Source: Chloroflexota bacterium
GTDB lineage: Bacteria; Chloroflexota; Anaerolineae; Anaerolineales; UBA11579
Assembly: GCA_016191875.1 (NCBI GenBank)
Contig: JACPVG010000021.1
Span: 1-62,634 of the forward strand
Direction: 5' to 3'
Length of the DNA stretch: 62,634 nt
Shown here: positions 44,864 to 53,131 of the stretch, one piece after another
Layout: each line of letters begins with the position of its first letter
Position numbering within the stretch: the stretch's first letter is position 1
Notes under the pieces: generated by a model
Databases searched by the model: none
Seen by the model: the letters and a program-made list of their open reading frames with translations, nothing else
What the model was told of the DNA's origin: nothing
Program-made: the position numbers and the translations under genes

Positions 44864-46291
44864 ATGAAATACTCTGTTTTGCGTGTGGCCCCATGGCGCG
44901 CCGCGTTATTCATCGTCGCACTTGCCCTGAGCGCATGCACCGGGGGGACCACCTCCACACCTCCCACCACCGCAACCGCGCCGGGTACGGCCCCGGTAGC
45001 GCCGGCATTCCGCGAGTTCTATGCCCTGCGCGGCGGCGCGGCTTTCCTTGGGCCGGCCATCAGTGAGGAATTCGAACACGATGGCCTGACGCTTCAATAC
45101 GTCCAGTCCGGGCTGATGTCGTTCGACCCGACCCGGGCCGGCGGCGAACGCTACGGTTTTGCCCCGCTCGGCAAGAAGCTGGGCTACTACGAACCCCCCA
45201 ACAACCCCAACCCGCAGAGCGGCGTGCACATTGGCGATTACCCTTCAGACGCGGCCATCAAGCTGCTCTACCAGGCGCTGGGCGGCGAGCGCTATGTCGG
45301 TCAGCCGCTGACCAACCTGCGCATCAACCCGCGCCACAACCGCCTTGAGCAGCACTTCGAGAACATGGGCCTGGCGCGCCCGCTGGATGACCCCAACGCC
45401 CCGGCCTACCTGCTGGCCTACGGCGTGTACGATTGCCGAGTCACCTGCCGCTACACCCCGCCGACGAGCACCCTCATAGACTTTCCGAGCATCCTGCCGG
45501 AAGCGTTCCAGGGGCCGGTCGAGCGCCTGGGCAGCGACCTGTTTGGCGAAGTGTTGGCCGGGCCGTACGACCTGCCGGAGGGCGGCCAGGAAGTGGTTTT
45601 CCGCAACCTGGTGTTGTACACCGACCCGGACCTGCCCGGCCGCGCCTTCGCCCGCCCGATCGTCGAGATGGTCGGCGTGCAGTCCGGGGATATGGCCCCG
45701 CGCCTGGAAAGCCCCTACATCGTGTTCTTCCCGCTCCAGGAGAACCGCGGCCACAACATCCCGCTGTTCTTCTACGAATACGTCACGGCCCACGGCGGGC
45801 TGGATGTCTTCGGGTTCCCGATCACCGAAATGCAGCTGGTGGAGGCGGGGGTCTACCGCCAGTGCTTCACGAACCTGTGCCTTGATTATTACGAGACCGC
45901 CCTGCCGCAGATTCAGCCCAGCCCGCTGGGGCAGGAATACAAGAACCGCTTCGTGAGCGCAGATGCAGGGGCCGGCGCCCTCAACCGGTTGACGTTGAAC
46001 GCCTGGGAGCAGCGCTCGCCGCTCACCAGCCGCGAGAGCCAGACCATCCACCTGGTGCTGCTGGCGGATGGCGCGCCGGCGGCGGGCCTGGAAGCCCGGC
46101 TGACGGTCTACCTGCCGGATGGCAGCGTGGCGCATTACGGCTTCCCGGCCACCGACGGCGACGGCCGGGCCTCGCTCACCATCCCGGCCGTGGATGCTCC
46201 CAATGGCGCCTGGGTGTACTTCGATGTGTGCGTGGATGAGCCGGGCGGCGAGCAATGCGTCTCCGCCGAGTATCTGATCTGGGGCAACTGA
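44864..46291 (+). CDS. Large secreted lipoprotein of unknown function
   Basis: A 475-residue probable lipoprotein with lipobox LSAC at residues 22-25 and a Thr/Pro-rich linker. Two segments share a pattern common in Chloroflexota surface proteins: LGPAISEEFEHDGLTLQYV (about 65-83) and FGFPITEMQLVEAGVYRQCF (about 317-336). A C-terminal ~100-residue Ig-like/carboxypeptidase-regulatory-like domain (LEARLTVYLPDGS, YFDVCVDEPGG) ends it. No catalytic motif is visible. It has its own promoter and stands alone. It probably works as a surface or wall-associated protein. Confidence 0.75.
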   Translation: MKYSVLRVAPWRAALFIVALALSACTGGTTSTPPTTATAPGTAPVAPAFREFYALRGGAAFLGPAISEEFEHDGLTLQYVQSGLMSFDPTRAGGERYGFAPLGKKLGYYEPPNNPNPQSGVHIGDYPSDAAIKLLYQALGGERYVGQPLTNLRINPRHNRLEQHFENMGLARPLDDPNAPAYLLAYGVYDCRVTCRYTPPTSTLIDFPSILPEAFQGPVERLGSDLFGEVLAGPYDLPEGGQEVVFRNLVLYTDPDLPGRAFARPIVEMVGVQSGDMAPRLESPYIVFFPLQENRGHNIPLFFYEYVTAHGGLDVFGFPITEMQLVEAGVYRQCFTNLCLDYYETALPQIQPSPLGQEYKNRFVSADAGAGALNRLTLNAWEQRSPLTSRESQTIHLVLLADGAPAAGLEARLTVYLPDGSVAHYGFPATDGDGRASLTIPAVDAPNGAWVYFDVCVDEPGGEQCVSAEYLIWGN

Positions 46292-46335
46292 CCCCCGGCC
46301 GCGGCCTTCCCCCGCTTTCCCCTTCCTGCCCTCTG

Positions 46336-46890
46336 CTATAACTTTGGCAGCACGATGCTCTGCTGCTTCTGGTACTTGCCCTTCTTGTCGGCGTAACTGA
46401 TCTCGCATTCTTCGTCGGCCTCGAAGAACAGCACCTGCGCCAACCCCTCGTTGGCGTAGATCTTGGCGGGCAGCGGCGTGGTGTTGCTGATCTCCAGCGT
46501 GACGAAGCCCTCCCATTCCGGCTCGAACGGCGTGACGTTGACGATGATGCCGCAGCGGGCGTAGGTGCTCTTGCCGAGGCAGATGGTGAGCACCTTGCGC
46601 GGGATGCGGAAGTATTCCACCGTGCGCGCCAGGGCGAAGGAGTTGGGCGGGATGGTGCACACCTCGCCTTTGAAGTCCACCATCGAAGCGGTGTCGAAGT
46701 GCTTGGGGTCGACCGTGGCCGAGAAGACGTTGGTGAAGATCTTGAACTCGTCGGCCACGCGGATGTCGTAGCCGTAGGACGACACGCCGTAGGAGATGAC
46801 GCCGTCGCGCACCTGGCCATCCACGAACGGCTCGATCATGCTGTGTTCCTTCGCCATCCTGCGTATCCAGTGGTCGGGCTTGAGTCCCAT
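46336..46890 (-). CDS. dcd: dCTP deaminase
   Basis: A 184-residue enzyme of the dCTP deaminase/dUTPase trimeric fold. It converts dCTP to dUTP for thymidylate synthesis. [47 protein letters not shown] (substrate-binding and catalytic Arg region) and the Glu in [13 protein letters not shown] are conserved. Length is standard. It is convergent with the lipoprotein gene. Whether it is monofunctional or bifunctional (dCTP to dUMP) cannot be decided by eye. Confidence 0.95.
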   Translation of the reverse strand: MGLKPDHWIRRMAKEHSMIEPFVDGQVRDGVISYGVSSYGYDIRVADEFKIFTNVFSATVDPKHFDTASMVDFKGEVCTIPPNSFALARTVEYFRIPRKVLTICLGKSTYARCGIIVNVTPFEPEWEGFVTLEISNTTPLPAKIYANEGLAQVLFFEADEECEISYADKKGKYQKQQSIVLPKL

Positions 46891-47006
46891 GCTGCGCTCC
46901 TCGAGTCGGTTTCCCCGATTTAACCACAGGTGGAGGGTTTGCCCTTGAAATCCAAACCCCGGAATCCGTTCAGGTCGCCCCTACAGACGTTGTCCTGACA
47001 CCAGAG

Positions 47007-47951
47007 TCAATCCCCCAGGCAAAACGTCGCCAGGGTCAGCCGCCCGGCCTGCACCTCCACCTCCAGGCGGTAGGGCTTGACCAATGTAAAAGCCACTGTG
47101 TAACGCCCGGCGGGCAGGGCCGCGGCCGCCAGTTCGCCCCAGGCGTCGTCGCTGTTTGCCCCCGTGCCGTAACCCTCCAGGTAGATGCGCTTGGCCGCCG
47201 GGTCGTCCAGCGGGGCGACCACGACGGGCAGGCCGGCCAGCGCCGCGCCCGGCGGGGCATGCACCACGACCGCCAGCGCGCCCGCGCCCTCCGCCGGGGC
47301 GAGCCACAGTTCCGGGTTGCGGGTGTCTTCGTACGCGCCCGCGCCCTGGCGTACCTCGAAGTGCAGGTGGTTGCCGAGCGCAACGCCGGTCGCGCCCACC
47401 CTGCCGATTTCATCCCCCGCCCGCACCTGCGCCCCCGCCGTCACCCCGATTTCGGACAGATGCCCATACACGGTGAAGACCGGCGCAGGCTGGCCGGGCA
47501 ACTCGTGCCGCAGGACGACCACGTTGCCGTAGAAGTCCGTCCAGGCGGAGATGAGGGTCTCATCGTCCGGCCCGGCGAAGACCACCACGCCATCCGCGGC
47601 GGCCAGCACGGGCGTGCCGCCCCGGTTGACCAGTTCCACGCCGTGATGCACATCGAACTGGCCGCCCCCGGTGCTGCCGTAGCGGTAGGAGGGGTCCAGC
47701 GCCTGGTTGCCCTCCGGGCCGATGGGCGGCAGGAGCAGGAAATGGCCGTCGAGGATTTCGTGGCCCGTGGCGCAGGATGCGGGCGCAGCGGTCGGGCTGG
47801 CGGTGGGCGTCGCGGGATTGTCTGCGGTGACCGTGGCCGCGCGGGTCGTGGCTGTCGCGGCGCGCGTTACGGCGTCGGTCGGCGTTGCGGCGGGCGCGGC
47901 GGTGGTTTGCCCGCAGGCCGCGAGGGCCAGCAAGACGGCTATCGCCCACAT
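47007..47951 (-). CDS. M23 family peptidase lipoprotein (HxxxE variant)
   Basis: A 314-residue probable lipoprotein: lipobox LAAC, a Thr/Ala-rich linker, then an M23B peptidase domain of the compact type. The zinc motif reads HHGVE, with Glu in place of the usual Asp. TVYGHLSEIG and NHLHFEV supply the other histidines. A C-terminal ~100-residue beta-rich region follows. It has no LysM and is not closely related to the four LasA-type paralogues. The start at 47951 is the first Met with a signal sequence. Its upstream region runs into a MITE-like repeat, so promoter and leader are uncertain. Confidence 0.85.
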   Translation of the reverse strand: MWAIAVLLALAACGQTTAAPAATPTDAVTRAATATTRAATVTADNPATPTASPTAAPASCATGHEILDGHFLLLPPIGPEGNQALDPSYRYGSTGGGQFDVHHGVELVNRGGTPVLAAADGVVVFAGPDDETLISAWTDFYGNVVVLRHELPGQPAPVFTVYGHLSEIGVTAGAQVRAGDEIGRVGATGVALGNHLHFEVRQGAGAYEDTRNPELWLAPAEGAGALAVVVHAPPGAALAGLPVVVAPLDDPAAKRIYLEGYGTGANSDDAWGELAAAALPAGRYTVAFTLVKPYRLEVEVQAGRLTLATFCLGD

Positions 47952-47999
47952 TGTAGGGGCGCGGCATGCTGCACCGCCCCCTTTCCCCCAATGATGCAC

Positions 48000-48134
48000 T
48001 GTCATTCTGAGCGAGCGACAGCGCTTGTCCTGAACGAAGGGAAGGGAGCGAAGAATCTCCCGGCCTGGCTGATTCTTCCCTGTGAGCCGGCAGATTCTTC
48101 GGTCGGCGGCTGCGCCGTCTCCCTCAGAATGACA
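48000..48134. repeat. MITE-like repeat 1, TGTCATTCTGAG termini
   Basis: A 135-bp unit with perfect 12-bp terminal inverted repeats (TGTCATTCTGAG and CTCAGAATGACA). The interior contains GAAGCGAAGAATC-type sequence common between genes of Chloroflexota. It is about 80 percent similar to the unit at 48461-48619, in the same orientation, on the other side of the GIY-YIG gene. Confidence 0.85.
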
Positions 48135-48142
48135 GGGAAGAT

Positions 48143-48439
48143 TCAAGGGTACCACTCCGCCGCGAGATCGTTCCAGTCCGGATTCGTGGACTCGATCAAT
48201 TGCACTTTCTTCTCCCTCAGCCAACCTTTGATCTGTTTCTCCCTCTGAATCGCTATATGAATACTGTCCGTGGATTCGTAGTAGACCAGATGTATGACAT
48301 TATAACGATTCGTGAATCCGCGCGTTTTCCTAGTTTTGTGCTCATATACGCGCCGGAACAGGTCGTTCGTCACACCGGTATAGATGACTCTGGAATGGCT
48401 CGCCATGATGTACACAAAGTACTCGCGGTCTTGGGACAT
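48143..48439 (-). CDS. GIY-YIG endonuclease-domain protein
   Basis: A 98-residue single-domain GIY-YIG protein of the UPF0213/YhbQ type. YFVYIMASHSRVIYTGVTND carries the GIY-YIG variant (VYI..IYTG). The catalytic Arg lies in LFRRVYEHK, and the Glu in QREKQIKGW. Members are small nucleases of unclear role, often in multiple copies. It is slightly AT-rich and lies exactly between two MITE-like units (9 bp and 21 bp away), which suggests movement as one block. Confidence 0.88.
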   Translation of the reverse strand: MSQDREYFVYIMASHSRVIYTGVTNDLFRRVYEHKTRKTRGFTNRYNVIHLVYYESTDSIHIAIQREKQIKGWLREKKVQLIESTNPDWNDLAAEWYP

Positions 48440-48460
48440 TCACTTCTCCCAAGGATGGAC

Positions 48461-48619
48461 TGTCATTCTGAGCGAGCGACAGAGCTTGTCCTGAACGAAG
48501 GGAAGGAAGCGAAGAATCTCCCGGCTTGGCCGATTCTTCCCTATGAGCCGGCAGATTCCCCTCGACCAGGCTCGGGGCATGCTTCGGCGGGCGGCTGCGC
48601 CGGCTCCCTCAGAATGACA
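48461..48619. repeat. MITE-like repeat 2, TGTCATTCTGAG termini
   Basis: A 159-bp unit with the same perfect 12-bp inverted termini as the copy at 48000-48134. Relative to that copy it has an extra ~24 bp containing CTCGACCAGGCTCGGGG. It fills most of the gap between the GIY-YIG and FtcD genes. Confidence 0.85.
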
Positions 48620-48644
48620 ATTCCATACAACCTGCATATAGCGT

Positions 48645-50183
48645 CTACCCCAACCCCCCGCGTTCCTTGAGCGCGGCCGCCAGGCGGGCCTCCAGCGCGG
48701 CGGCCTCGGCGGCCAGGTCCGCCAGCGCAGCGCGCAGTTCCCCGGCTTTGGCCTGGTCCTGCAACCCCTTGGCGTTGATGCGCACGTTCAGCCCGGCGGC
48801 CGTCAGCGACGCCCGCGCCAGGGCCGCGCCGCTGGCGGCGTCGGAAATGGCGTTGGTGTTGCCCAGTTCGGCGGCTTCCACCGCCAGGGCCATGGCTCGC
48901 ACCGCTTTGCGGGCCGCCCCCAGCGGCACTTCGGCGGCGTGCAGGGTGGCCTTCTCTATCGCCGTGCCCCGCGTGGCCTGCTCCTCTTCCGTGCCTTTGG
49001 GCAGTTTGAAAGCCGCCATCACCTCGCCGAAGGCGGCGGCGTCTTCGGCCACCCCGGCGGTCAGGTCGCGGCGCAGGGCGTCGGCCTCTTCGGCCAGGGC
49101 GAACATGCGCGGCTCAACGTCCTTATAGGCTTTCTTGTTGACGGTCAGGCGCGCCACCATGGCGGCCAGCGCGGCGGCCATCGCCCCGGCGTAGGCGGCG
49201 GCCGAACCCCCGCCCGGCGCGGCCGTCCCGGCGGCCAGATCGTCGAGGAAGCGGTTGGCATCCTCCACCGGCGCGGCCTCTTCCGTCTGCGCCTCCGCCA
49301 GCCGGTTCTCCAGCACCTGGGCCGGGTCGAAGTCGTCCAGTTGCAAATACCAGGCGGCCGAGTCGATGAGCGCCTGCTGCGGGGCCAGCCCGACCAGTTC
49401 GGAATGCGTGACGGACAGGCCGTACCGGGCGGCCTCGCGCCGCACCAGTTCCACCGCCCGGTGGATGGGCGTGCGCCGGTAGTCGGTGAGGTTCATGGAG
49501 ATCTGCGCCTGGCCCTCCACCAGCAGGCCGAGCGCCTTGACGTAGCGCAGGCCGCCGGAGCGGTGCCGCACCGCCTTGCCGATGCGCTCGGCGGCGGCCA
49601 GGTCCGGCCGGTCGAGGTAGATGTTCCAGGCGATGAGCGGGCTGCGCGCCCCGATGACCGTGGCCCCGGCGGGCGTGGCGCGGGCCGGGCCGAAGTCCGG
49701 GTCGCGGGCCGGGTTCACGCCGATCTCGGCTTTCCAGCCTTCGTATTCGCCTCTGCGGACGTCGGCCAGGTTTTCGCGCTCCGGGCGCGTGGCGGCTTTC
49801 TCGTAGAGGTAGACGGCGATGCCGAGTTCCTCGCCGACGCGTTTGCCCAGCCGCCGGGCGATCTCCACGCAGTCGGCCATTGTGGCGTCGCGGATGGGGA
49901 CGAAGGGCACCACGTCGGCCGCGCCGATGCGCGGGTGCTCGCCGCTGTGCTGGTCCAGGTTGATGAGTTGGGCGGCTACCGCGATGGCGGCGAAGGCGGC
50001 CTGCTCCACGGCCGCGGGCGGCCCGACGAAGGTGACGACGGTGCGGTTGTGGTCCGGGTCGCTGCTGCTATCCAGCAGGGCGGCGCCGGGCACGGCCCGG
50101 ATGGCCGCCAGGATGTGTTCGACCACCTCCGGGCGGCGGCCTTCGGAGAAGTTGGGGATGCATTCGACCAGCGGCTGCGGCAT
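48645..50183 (-). CDS. ftcD: Glutamate formimidoyltransferase / formimidoyl-THF cyclodeaminase
   Basis: A 512-residue bifunctional enzyme linking histidine breakdown to one-carbon metabolism. The formimidoyltransferase part (about 1-300) begins PQPLVECIPNFSEGR and contains DPDHNRTVVTFVG, QHSGEHPRIGAADVVPF and SMNLTDYRRTPIH. The cyclodeaminase part (about 315-510) has FLDDLAAGTAAPGGGSAAAYAG and NTNAISDAASG. Both domains are full length. The start at 50183 follows AGGAG. No other hut genes are in the window. Two perfect hairpins and a TATAAT lie upstream. Confidence 0.93.
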   Translation of the reverse strand: MPQPLVECIPNFSEGRRPEVVEHILAAIRAVPGAALLDSSSDPDHNRTVVTFVGPPAAVEQAAFAAIAVAAQLINLDQHSGEHPRIGAADVVPFVPIRDATMADCVEIARRLGKRVGEELGIAVYLYEKAATRPERENLADVRRGEYEGWKAEIGVNPARDPDFGPARATPAGATVIGARSPLIAWNIYLDRPDLAAAERIGKAVRHRSGGLRYVKALGLLVEGQAQISMNLTDYRRTPIHRAVELVRREAARYGLSVTHSELVGLAPQQALIDSAAWYLQLDDFDPAQVLENRLAEAQTEEAAPVEDANRFLDDLAAGTAAPGGGSAAAYAGAMAAALAAMVARLTVNKKAYKDVEPRMFALAEEADALRRDLTAGVAEDAAAFGEVMAAFKLPKGTEEEQATRGTAIEKATLHAAEVPLGAARKAVRAMALAVEAAELGNTNAISDAASGAALARASLTAAGLNVRINAKGLQDQAKAGELRAALADLAAEAAALEARLAAALKERGGLG

Positions 50184-50193
50184 GGCGCTCCTG

Positions 50194-50240
50194 GCGAACG
50201 CCATAGGCGTTCGCTTGGGAGTTGGGCTTTGCCCAACTCC
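50194..50240 (-). promoter_or_regulatory. Twin perfect hairpins in the ftcD leader
   Basis: GCGAACGCC-ATA-GGCGTTCGC (50194-50214) and GGAGTTGGGC-TTT-GCCCAACTCC (50218-50240) lie directly upstream of the ftcD ribosome binding site. No T-run follows. The first resembles the hairpin in the PIN-TRAM leader. Confidence 0.5.
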
Positions 50241-50266
50241 ATCCGATGAATCGTGACGGTGCGGCC

Positions 50267-50272
50267 ATTATA
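50267..50272 (-). promoter_or_regulatory. -10 hexamer TATAAT of ftcD
   Basis: A perfect TATAAT on the minus strand, upstream of the twin hairpins and about 83 nt before the ftcD ATG. Confidence 0.45.
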
Positions 50273-50335
50273 CCGGCGCGGCGATGGAGGGCGTGCTGAG
50301 GTGCTGAGGTGCTGCGGTGCTGATGTGCGGGGGTG

Positions 50336-50557
50336 CTAGGGGGTGAGGACTTTGAGGACGATTTTGCCTTGCCGTTCCGATTCTTCTATGTCCACCACCT
50401 CGCCGCATTCGCGACAGGTGACGGTCTCTTCATCCGTGAAATGGCTGTCAACCACTTCAAACTTGCTTTCCTCGAACGCGAGAACATCGTAGCGGTTGGG
50501 CGTGGAAACGAACTCATCTGAGCCGCAGGCCGGGCATATCTTATGAGTTGTACTCAT
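50336..50557 (-). CDS. Small zinc-ribbon protein
   Basis: A 73-residue protein with two cysteine pairs, CPAC near residue 8 and CREC near residue 49, forming a likely zinc ribbon. I do not recognise a family. The ATG at 50557 follows GGAAG and lies 16 bp after the stop of the DGQHR gene, on the same strand and in the same low-GC tract. It therefore probably belongs to the same two-gene unit, as a nucleic-acid-binding or adaptor partner. Confidence 0.7.
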   Translation of the reverse strand: MSTTHKICPACGSDEFVSTPNRYDVLAFEESKFEVVDSHFTDEETVTCRECGEVVDIEESERQGKIVLKVLTP

Positions 50558-50573
50558 AGAGACTTCCAATCTC

Positions 50574-52547
50574 TCATATTGGTTCGCTAGAGACCACTCG
50601 TGAGAATATTTTATATATGTTCTTGAGAAGAGCCTCACGCTCTTTGGTTAGTACAACGGGCTTTGAGAAGGCGTGACTCTGGCTACTTCTGAAGTCCCAT
50701 AGCATCCGAGCAAAGGCTTTTACTTCATCCGCATTTGAGAAACCATGCGGTACAAAGACATTCTTGAAGTATTTCTCCCACAATTCTGGTTTTGTAACGA
50801 TGCTCGTTGCGGTTGTCAGAAAATTCAAGTGCTCCCAAGGTTCGTGATGGTGTTTTCTTGCATGCCTCGTAGCAGTCTGCTTTTGTGAAGGATCGAAATC
50901 TATCTCGTCAAACCAGTTGGGACCCTCGCGCTTGACCAGTACGGCATTGACATAAGAGTTCAGTTCGAATTCGAGGCGACTTACTTTGTCAAGGAAGGAA
51001 GGTTGTTGGTCGAATAATCCTACACCAAACTTCGGATTACCATTCTCTTGTATTAGCCGAATCATCTCATTCCTAAAGTCCGTTTTTCCACCTTCGGAAG
51101 ACAAATTCTTGCGTAGATTGGCCAAATCCTCCGCATCCAATCTGTTCAGGAACTCTGCCACCGGATGGAATGTAGACTTCAATTCCTCTGGTTTTGGTTT
51201 TGCCATTAGATCGACAACCTGCAACTGGTACAAGACTATGACTACAGAAACAAACCCATCTGTGAAGACGCCTTGCTTGGCTTCTGAAGTAAGCGATTCC
51301 GACAGTATTATGAAGAGTTCATTTAGCCCATTGGCAATATTCTTTTGAAACCTTTCCGGGTCCTTATCCCATAACGGGTTTTTCGCTTTTTTGAAGTGCG
51401 TCGCTATGATTTCTTCAGCAAGCTCCCTCTTTTCCAGAGTAACACAAATGCTGTTGAAGTTGAATGCTCCAATGCCTAAGGATGGAATGCGGATATTGTC
51501 TTCGAAGAATCCCCCCTTCAAGCCACGCAGGCGTTTCACCGAGTTGGAGATGATGCCCTCAGTTGAGTCGCGATTGATGGATCCCAGTAAATCCCAGAGC
51601 AGGTTGGGGTCTACAGGTTTAGCTTCCCTATTAATATCCAAGAAGTAGCCTGCTTGATTCTCTTCGCTTAGCCCGGCAAATGCGGAAACCACAAGTTTGC
51701 CTGGAACATTCGTATGCGCGTAGGATAGCAATCTGTGTTGTCCATCGATTATCCAGCATGCCCTATAGCTATTGCGAATCTTGAGTTGGCCGAGTGTGAT
51801 CCAATCTGGAGAAAGATCTACACCCTTTAGTGGCTCAAACTCCCAGGCTCCCTTTTCAAGAGCAACAACGACGCTATTAGGGAATAGCTTTCCTTTGTTC
51901 AAGTATGTCGCAATCTTCTTTAGGCGGGATGTCTTCACCATTCTTTGGTAGAAAGTCTCCCCCCCCGATTCCCTTCTGGCTACATAAGCTATCCTCAGCA
52001 ATTCCCTCGCATCAATGATGAATGAGAAGAGCTGCAATTTGCCCTTTTTTCCTGTCTCTATGCCGAATGCCGGAACCGAGATTTCCTCCCTTGCTTCGGG
52101 CTTAATGTCTAGATCAGCCAATACTCCATACTTTGCAAACTCTTTGACGGACTTCTGTAGAGTCTCGTAGTAGCTTAGGTAATTTCTATTCCATATCGTG
52201 ATTTTTGGAGTTTTCTTGTTGGCCTTCTCAAGCAAGGTCTGTTGGATTTCCCGGTCATCGATAATCATTATCGGCTTGAACTTGGAGTACGTACGGTAGT
52301 ATGCGTGCGACTTGAACCCTCTTATGACCTCCCCTAATTTACCGCTGAATTCATCGATTTTCGTTCCCAGCTCCTGCTGAGTAGTGCACTCCAATATCAG
52401 CAAAGTCTTTTCATGTCCCCCGCAAGCGTCGATCTGGCGCCCCCCAATCTTAAAGTCGGTGCCCCCATTTACATGTTCGAATCCCAGCTTCTTTAGTAGC
52501 CGGATTGCATCCTTTTCCAATCGCAGGGCTTGGTCATCTATGCTCAT
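50574..52547 (-). CDS. DGQHR-domain protein with N-terminal nuclease-like domain
   Basis: A 657-residue protein. The N-terminal ~110 residues resemble a PD-(D/E)xK restriction-type fold: LLKKLGFEHV, D40 in GGRQIDA and E53 in LILECTTQ, but the usual Lys is Thr55, so activity is doubtful. The central DGQHR motif (268-272, WIIDGQHRL) with a following FLDINREAKP places it in the DndB-related DGQHR family. The C-terminal half is helical and unassigned. The gene is much poorer in GC than its surroundings. No dndACDE genes are present. It probably belongs to a defence or DNA-modification island with the zinc-ribbon gene. Confidence 0.8.
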   Translation of the reverse strand: MSIDDQALRLEKDAIRLLKKLGFEHVNGGTDFKIGGRQIDACGGHEKTLLILECTTQQELGTKIDEFSGKLGEVIRGFKSHAYYRTYSKFKPIMIIDDREIQQTLLEKANKKTPKITIWNRNYLSYYETLQKSVKEFAKYGVLADLDIKPEAREEISVPAFGIETGKKGKLQLFSFIIDARELLRIAYVARRESGGETFYQRMVKTSRLKKIATYLNKGKLFPNSVVVALEKGAWEFEPLKGVDLSPDWITLGQLKIRNSYRACWIIDGQHRLLSYAHTNVPGKLVVSAFAGLSEENQAGYFLDINREAKPVDPNLLWDLLGSINRDSTEGIISNSVKRLRGLKGGFFEDNIRIPSLGIGAFNFNSICVTLEKRELAEEIIATHFKKAKNPLWDKDPERFQKNIANGLNELFIILSESLTSEAKQGVFTDGFVSVVIVLYQLQVVDLMAKPKPEELKSTFHPVAEFLNRLDAEDLANLRKNLSSEGGKTDFRNEMIRLIQENGNPKFGVGLFDQQPSFLDKVSRLEFELNSYVNAVLVKREGPNWFDEIDFDPSQKQTATRHARKHHHEPWEHLNFLTTATSIVTKPELWEKYFKNVFVPHGFSNADEVKAFARMLWDFRSSQSHAFSKPVVLTKEREALLKNIYKIFSRVVSSEPI

Positions 52548-52638
52548 GATTGGGCTCCCTCTAATTCGACAACTTGACGCTATTGTGACATCGTTTCCTA
52601 AGCCAGTGTGCAAAAAACCCACTGGATTATGGCTGACA

Positions 52639-52743
52639 TTACCCCACCACATCCGCCGCCACCCACTGCGCCGTCGCGTTCAGCGCGTCGGTGTGGGTGC
52701 GCTCGTAATTGTGGCTGGCGTCCACGCCGGGGTTGCGGTTCAT
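52639..52743 (-). pseudogene. Duplicated 3' end of the M42 peptidase gene
   Basis: On the minus strand this reads VDASHNYERTHTDALNATA and surrounding residues, the same as the C-terminus of the M42 peptidase at 53478-54557. The DNA from 52654 to 52731 matches 53496 to 53573 with four differences, all synonymous. Only the last ~27 codons survive. The MNT/HEPN pair separates it from the intact gene. Confidence 0.85.
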
Positions 52744-52788
52744 GGCCTCATTTTACCCTTGCCTCTGGCATTTGGCTCTCGTTTCGCC

Positions 52789-52794
52789 TACAAT
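52789..52794 (+). promoter_or_regulatory. -10 hexamer TACAAT of the MNT/HEPN operon
   Basis: TACAAT ends 31 nt before the ATG at 52826. There is no matching -35. The leader would be about 25 nt. Confidence 0.4.
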
Positions 52795-52825
52795 AGACCC
52801 AGAAGGCGCAACGTGCGTGTCGATT

Positions 52826-53131
52826 ATGCTTGCTGAAACGGAATTGGATTCCAAAGCCCTGGCGGCCTTCTGCCGCCGCCACCACATCCGCCGCATGTCT
52901 CTGTTCGGCTCGGTTTTGCGCGAGGATTTCACGGCAGACAGCGACGTGGACGTGCTGGTGGAATTCGCCCCGCAGCATATCCCCGGCTTCATCCGACTGG
53001 TGCAGATGGAAGAAGAACTCTCCGGCCTGCTGGGCGGGCGTCCGGTGGATCTGGTGACCGAGAAATTCCTCAACCGGCATATCCGCAAACAGGTTCTGGC
53101 TTCGGCGCGGGTGGTGTATGCAGGCGGATGA
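52826..53131 (+). CDS. mntA: MNT-type nucleotidyltransferase antitoxin
   Basis: A 101-residue minimal nucleotidyltransferase. The signature GS-x10-D-x-D is visible as G28-S29 through D40 and D42 (SLFGSVLREDFTADSDVDV). A C-terminal DLVTEKFLNRHIRKQVL completes the fold. MntA enzymes AMPylate a tyrosine of the HEPN partner and so neutralise it. It overlaps the HEPN gene by 14 bp. The start at 52826 is chosen because upstream codons are unrelated to the family. Confidence 0.9.
   Translation: MLAETELDSKALAAFCRRHHIRRMSLFGSVLREDFTADSDVDVLVEFAPQHIPGFIRLVQMEEELSGLLGGRPVDLVTEKFLNRHIRKQVLASARVVYAGG

Noticed and set aside
44864..46291. Selenoprotein gene served by the nearby tRNA-Sec
   Set aside because: The frame is uninterrupted and ends in a normal stop, and no in-frame UGA with a downstream hairpin was found in any neighbouring gene.
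45245..46927. A 560-codon minus-strand frame covering the lipoprotein and dcd
   Set aside because: It spans two well-supported genes on different strands, and its translation is Arg/Gly/Ala/His-rich without domain motifs.
50574..52547. A complete Dnd phosphorothioation system
   Set aside because: Only a DndB-like DGQHR domain is present. dndA, C, D and E are absent from the window.
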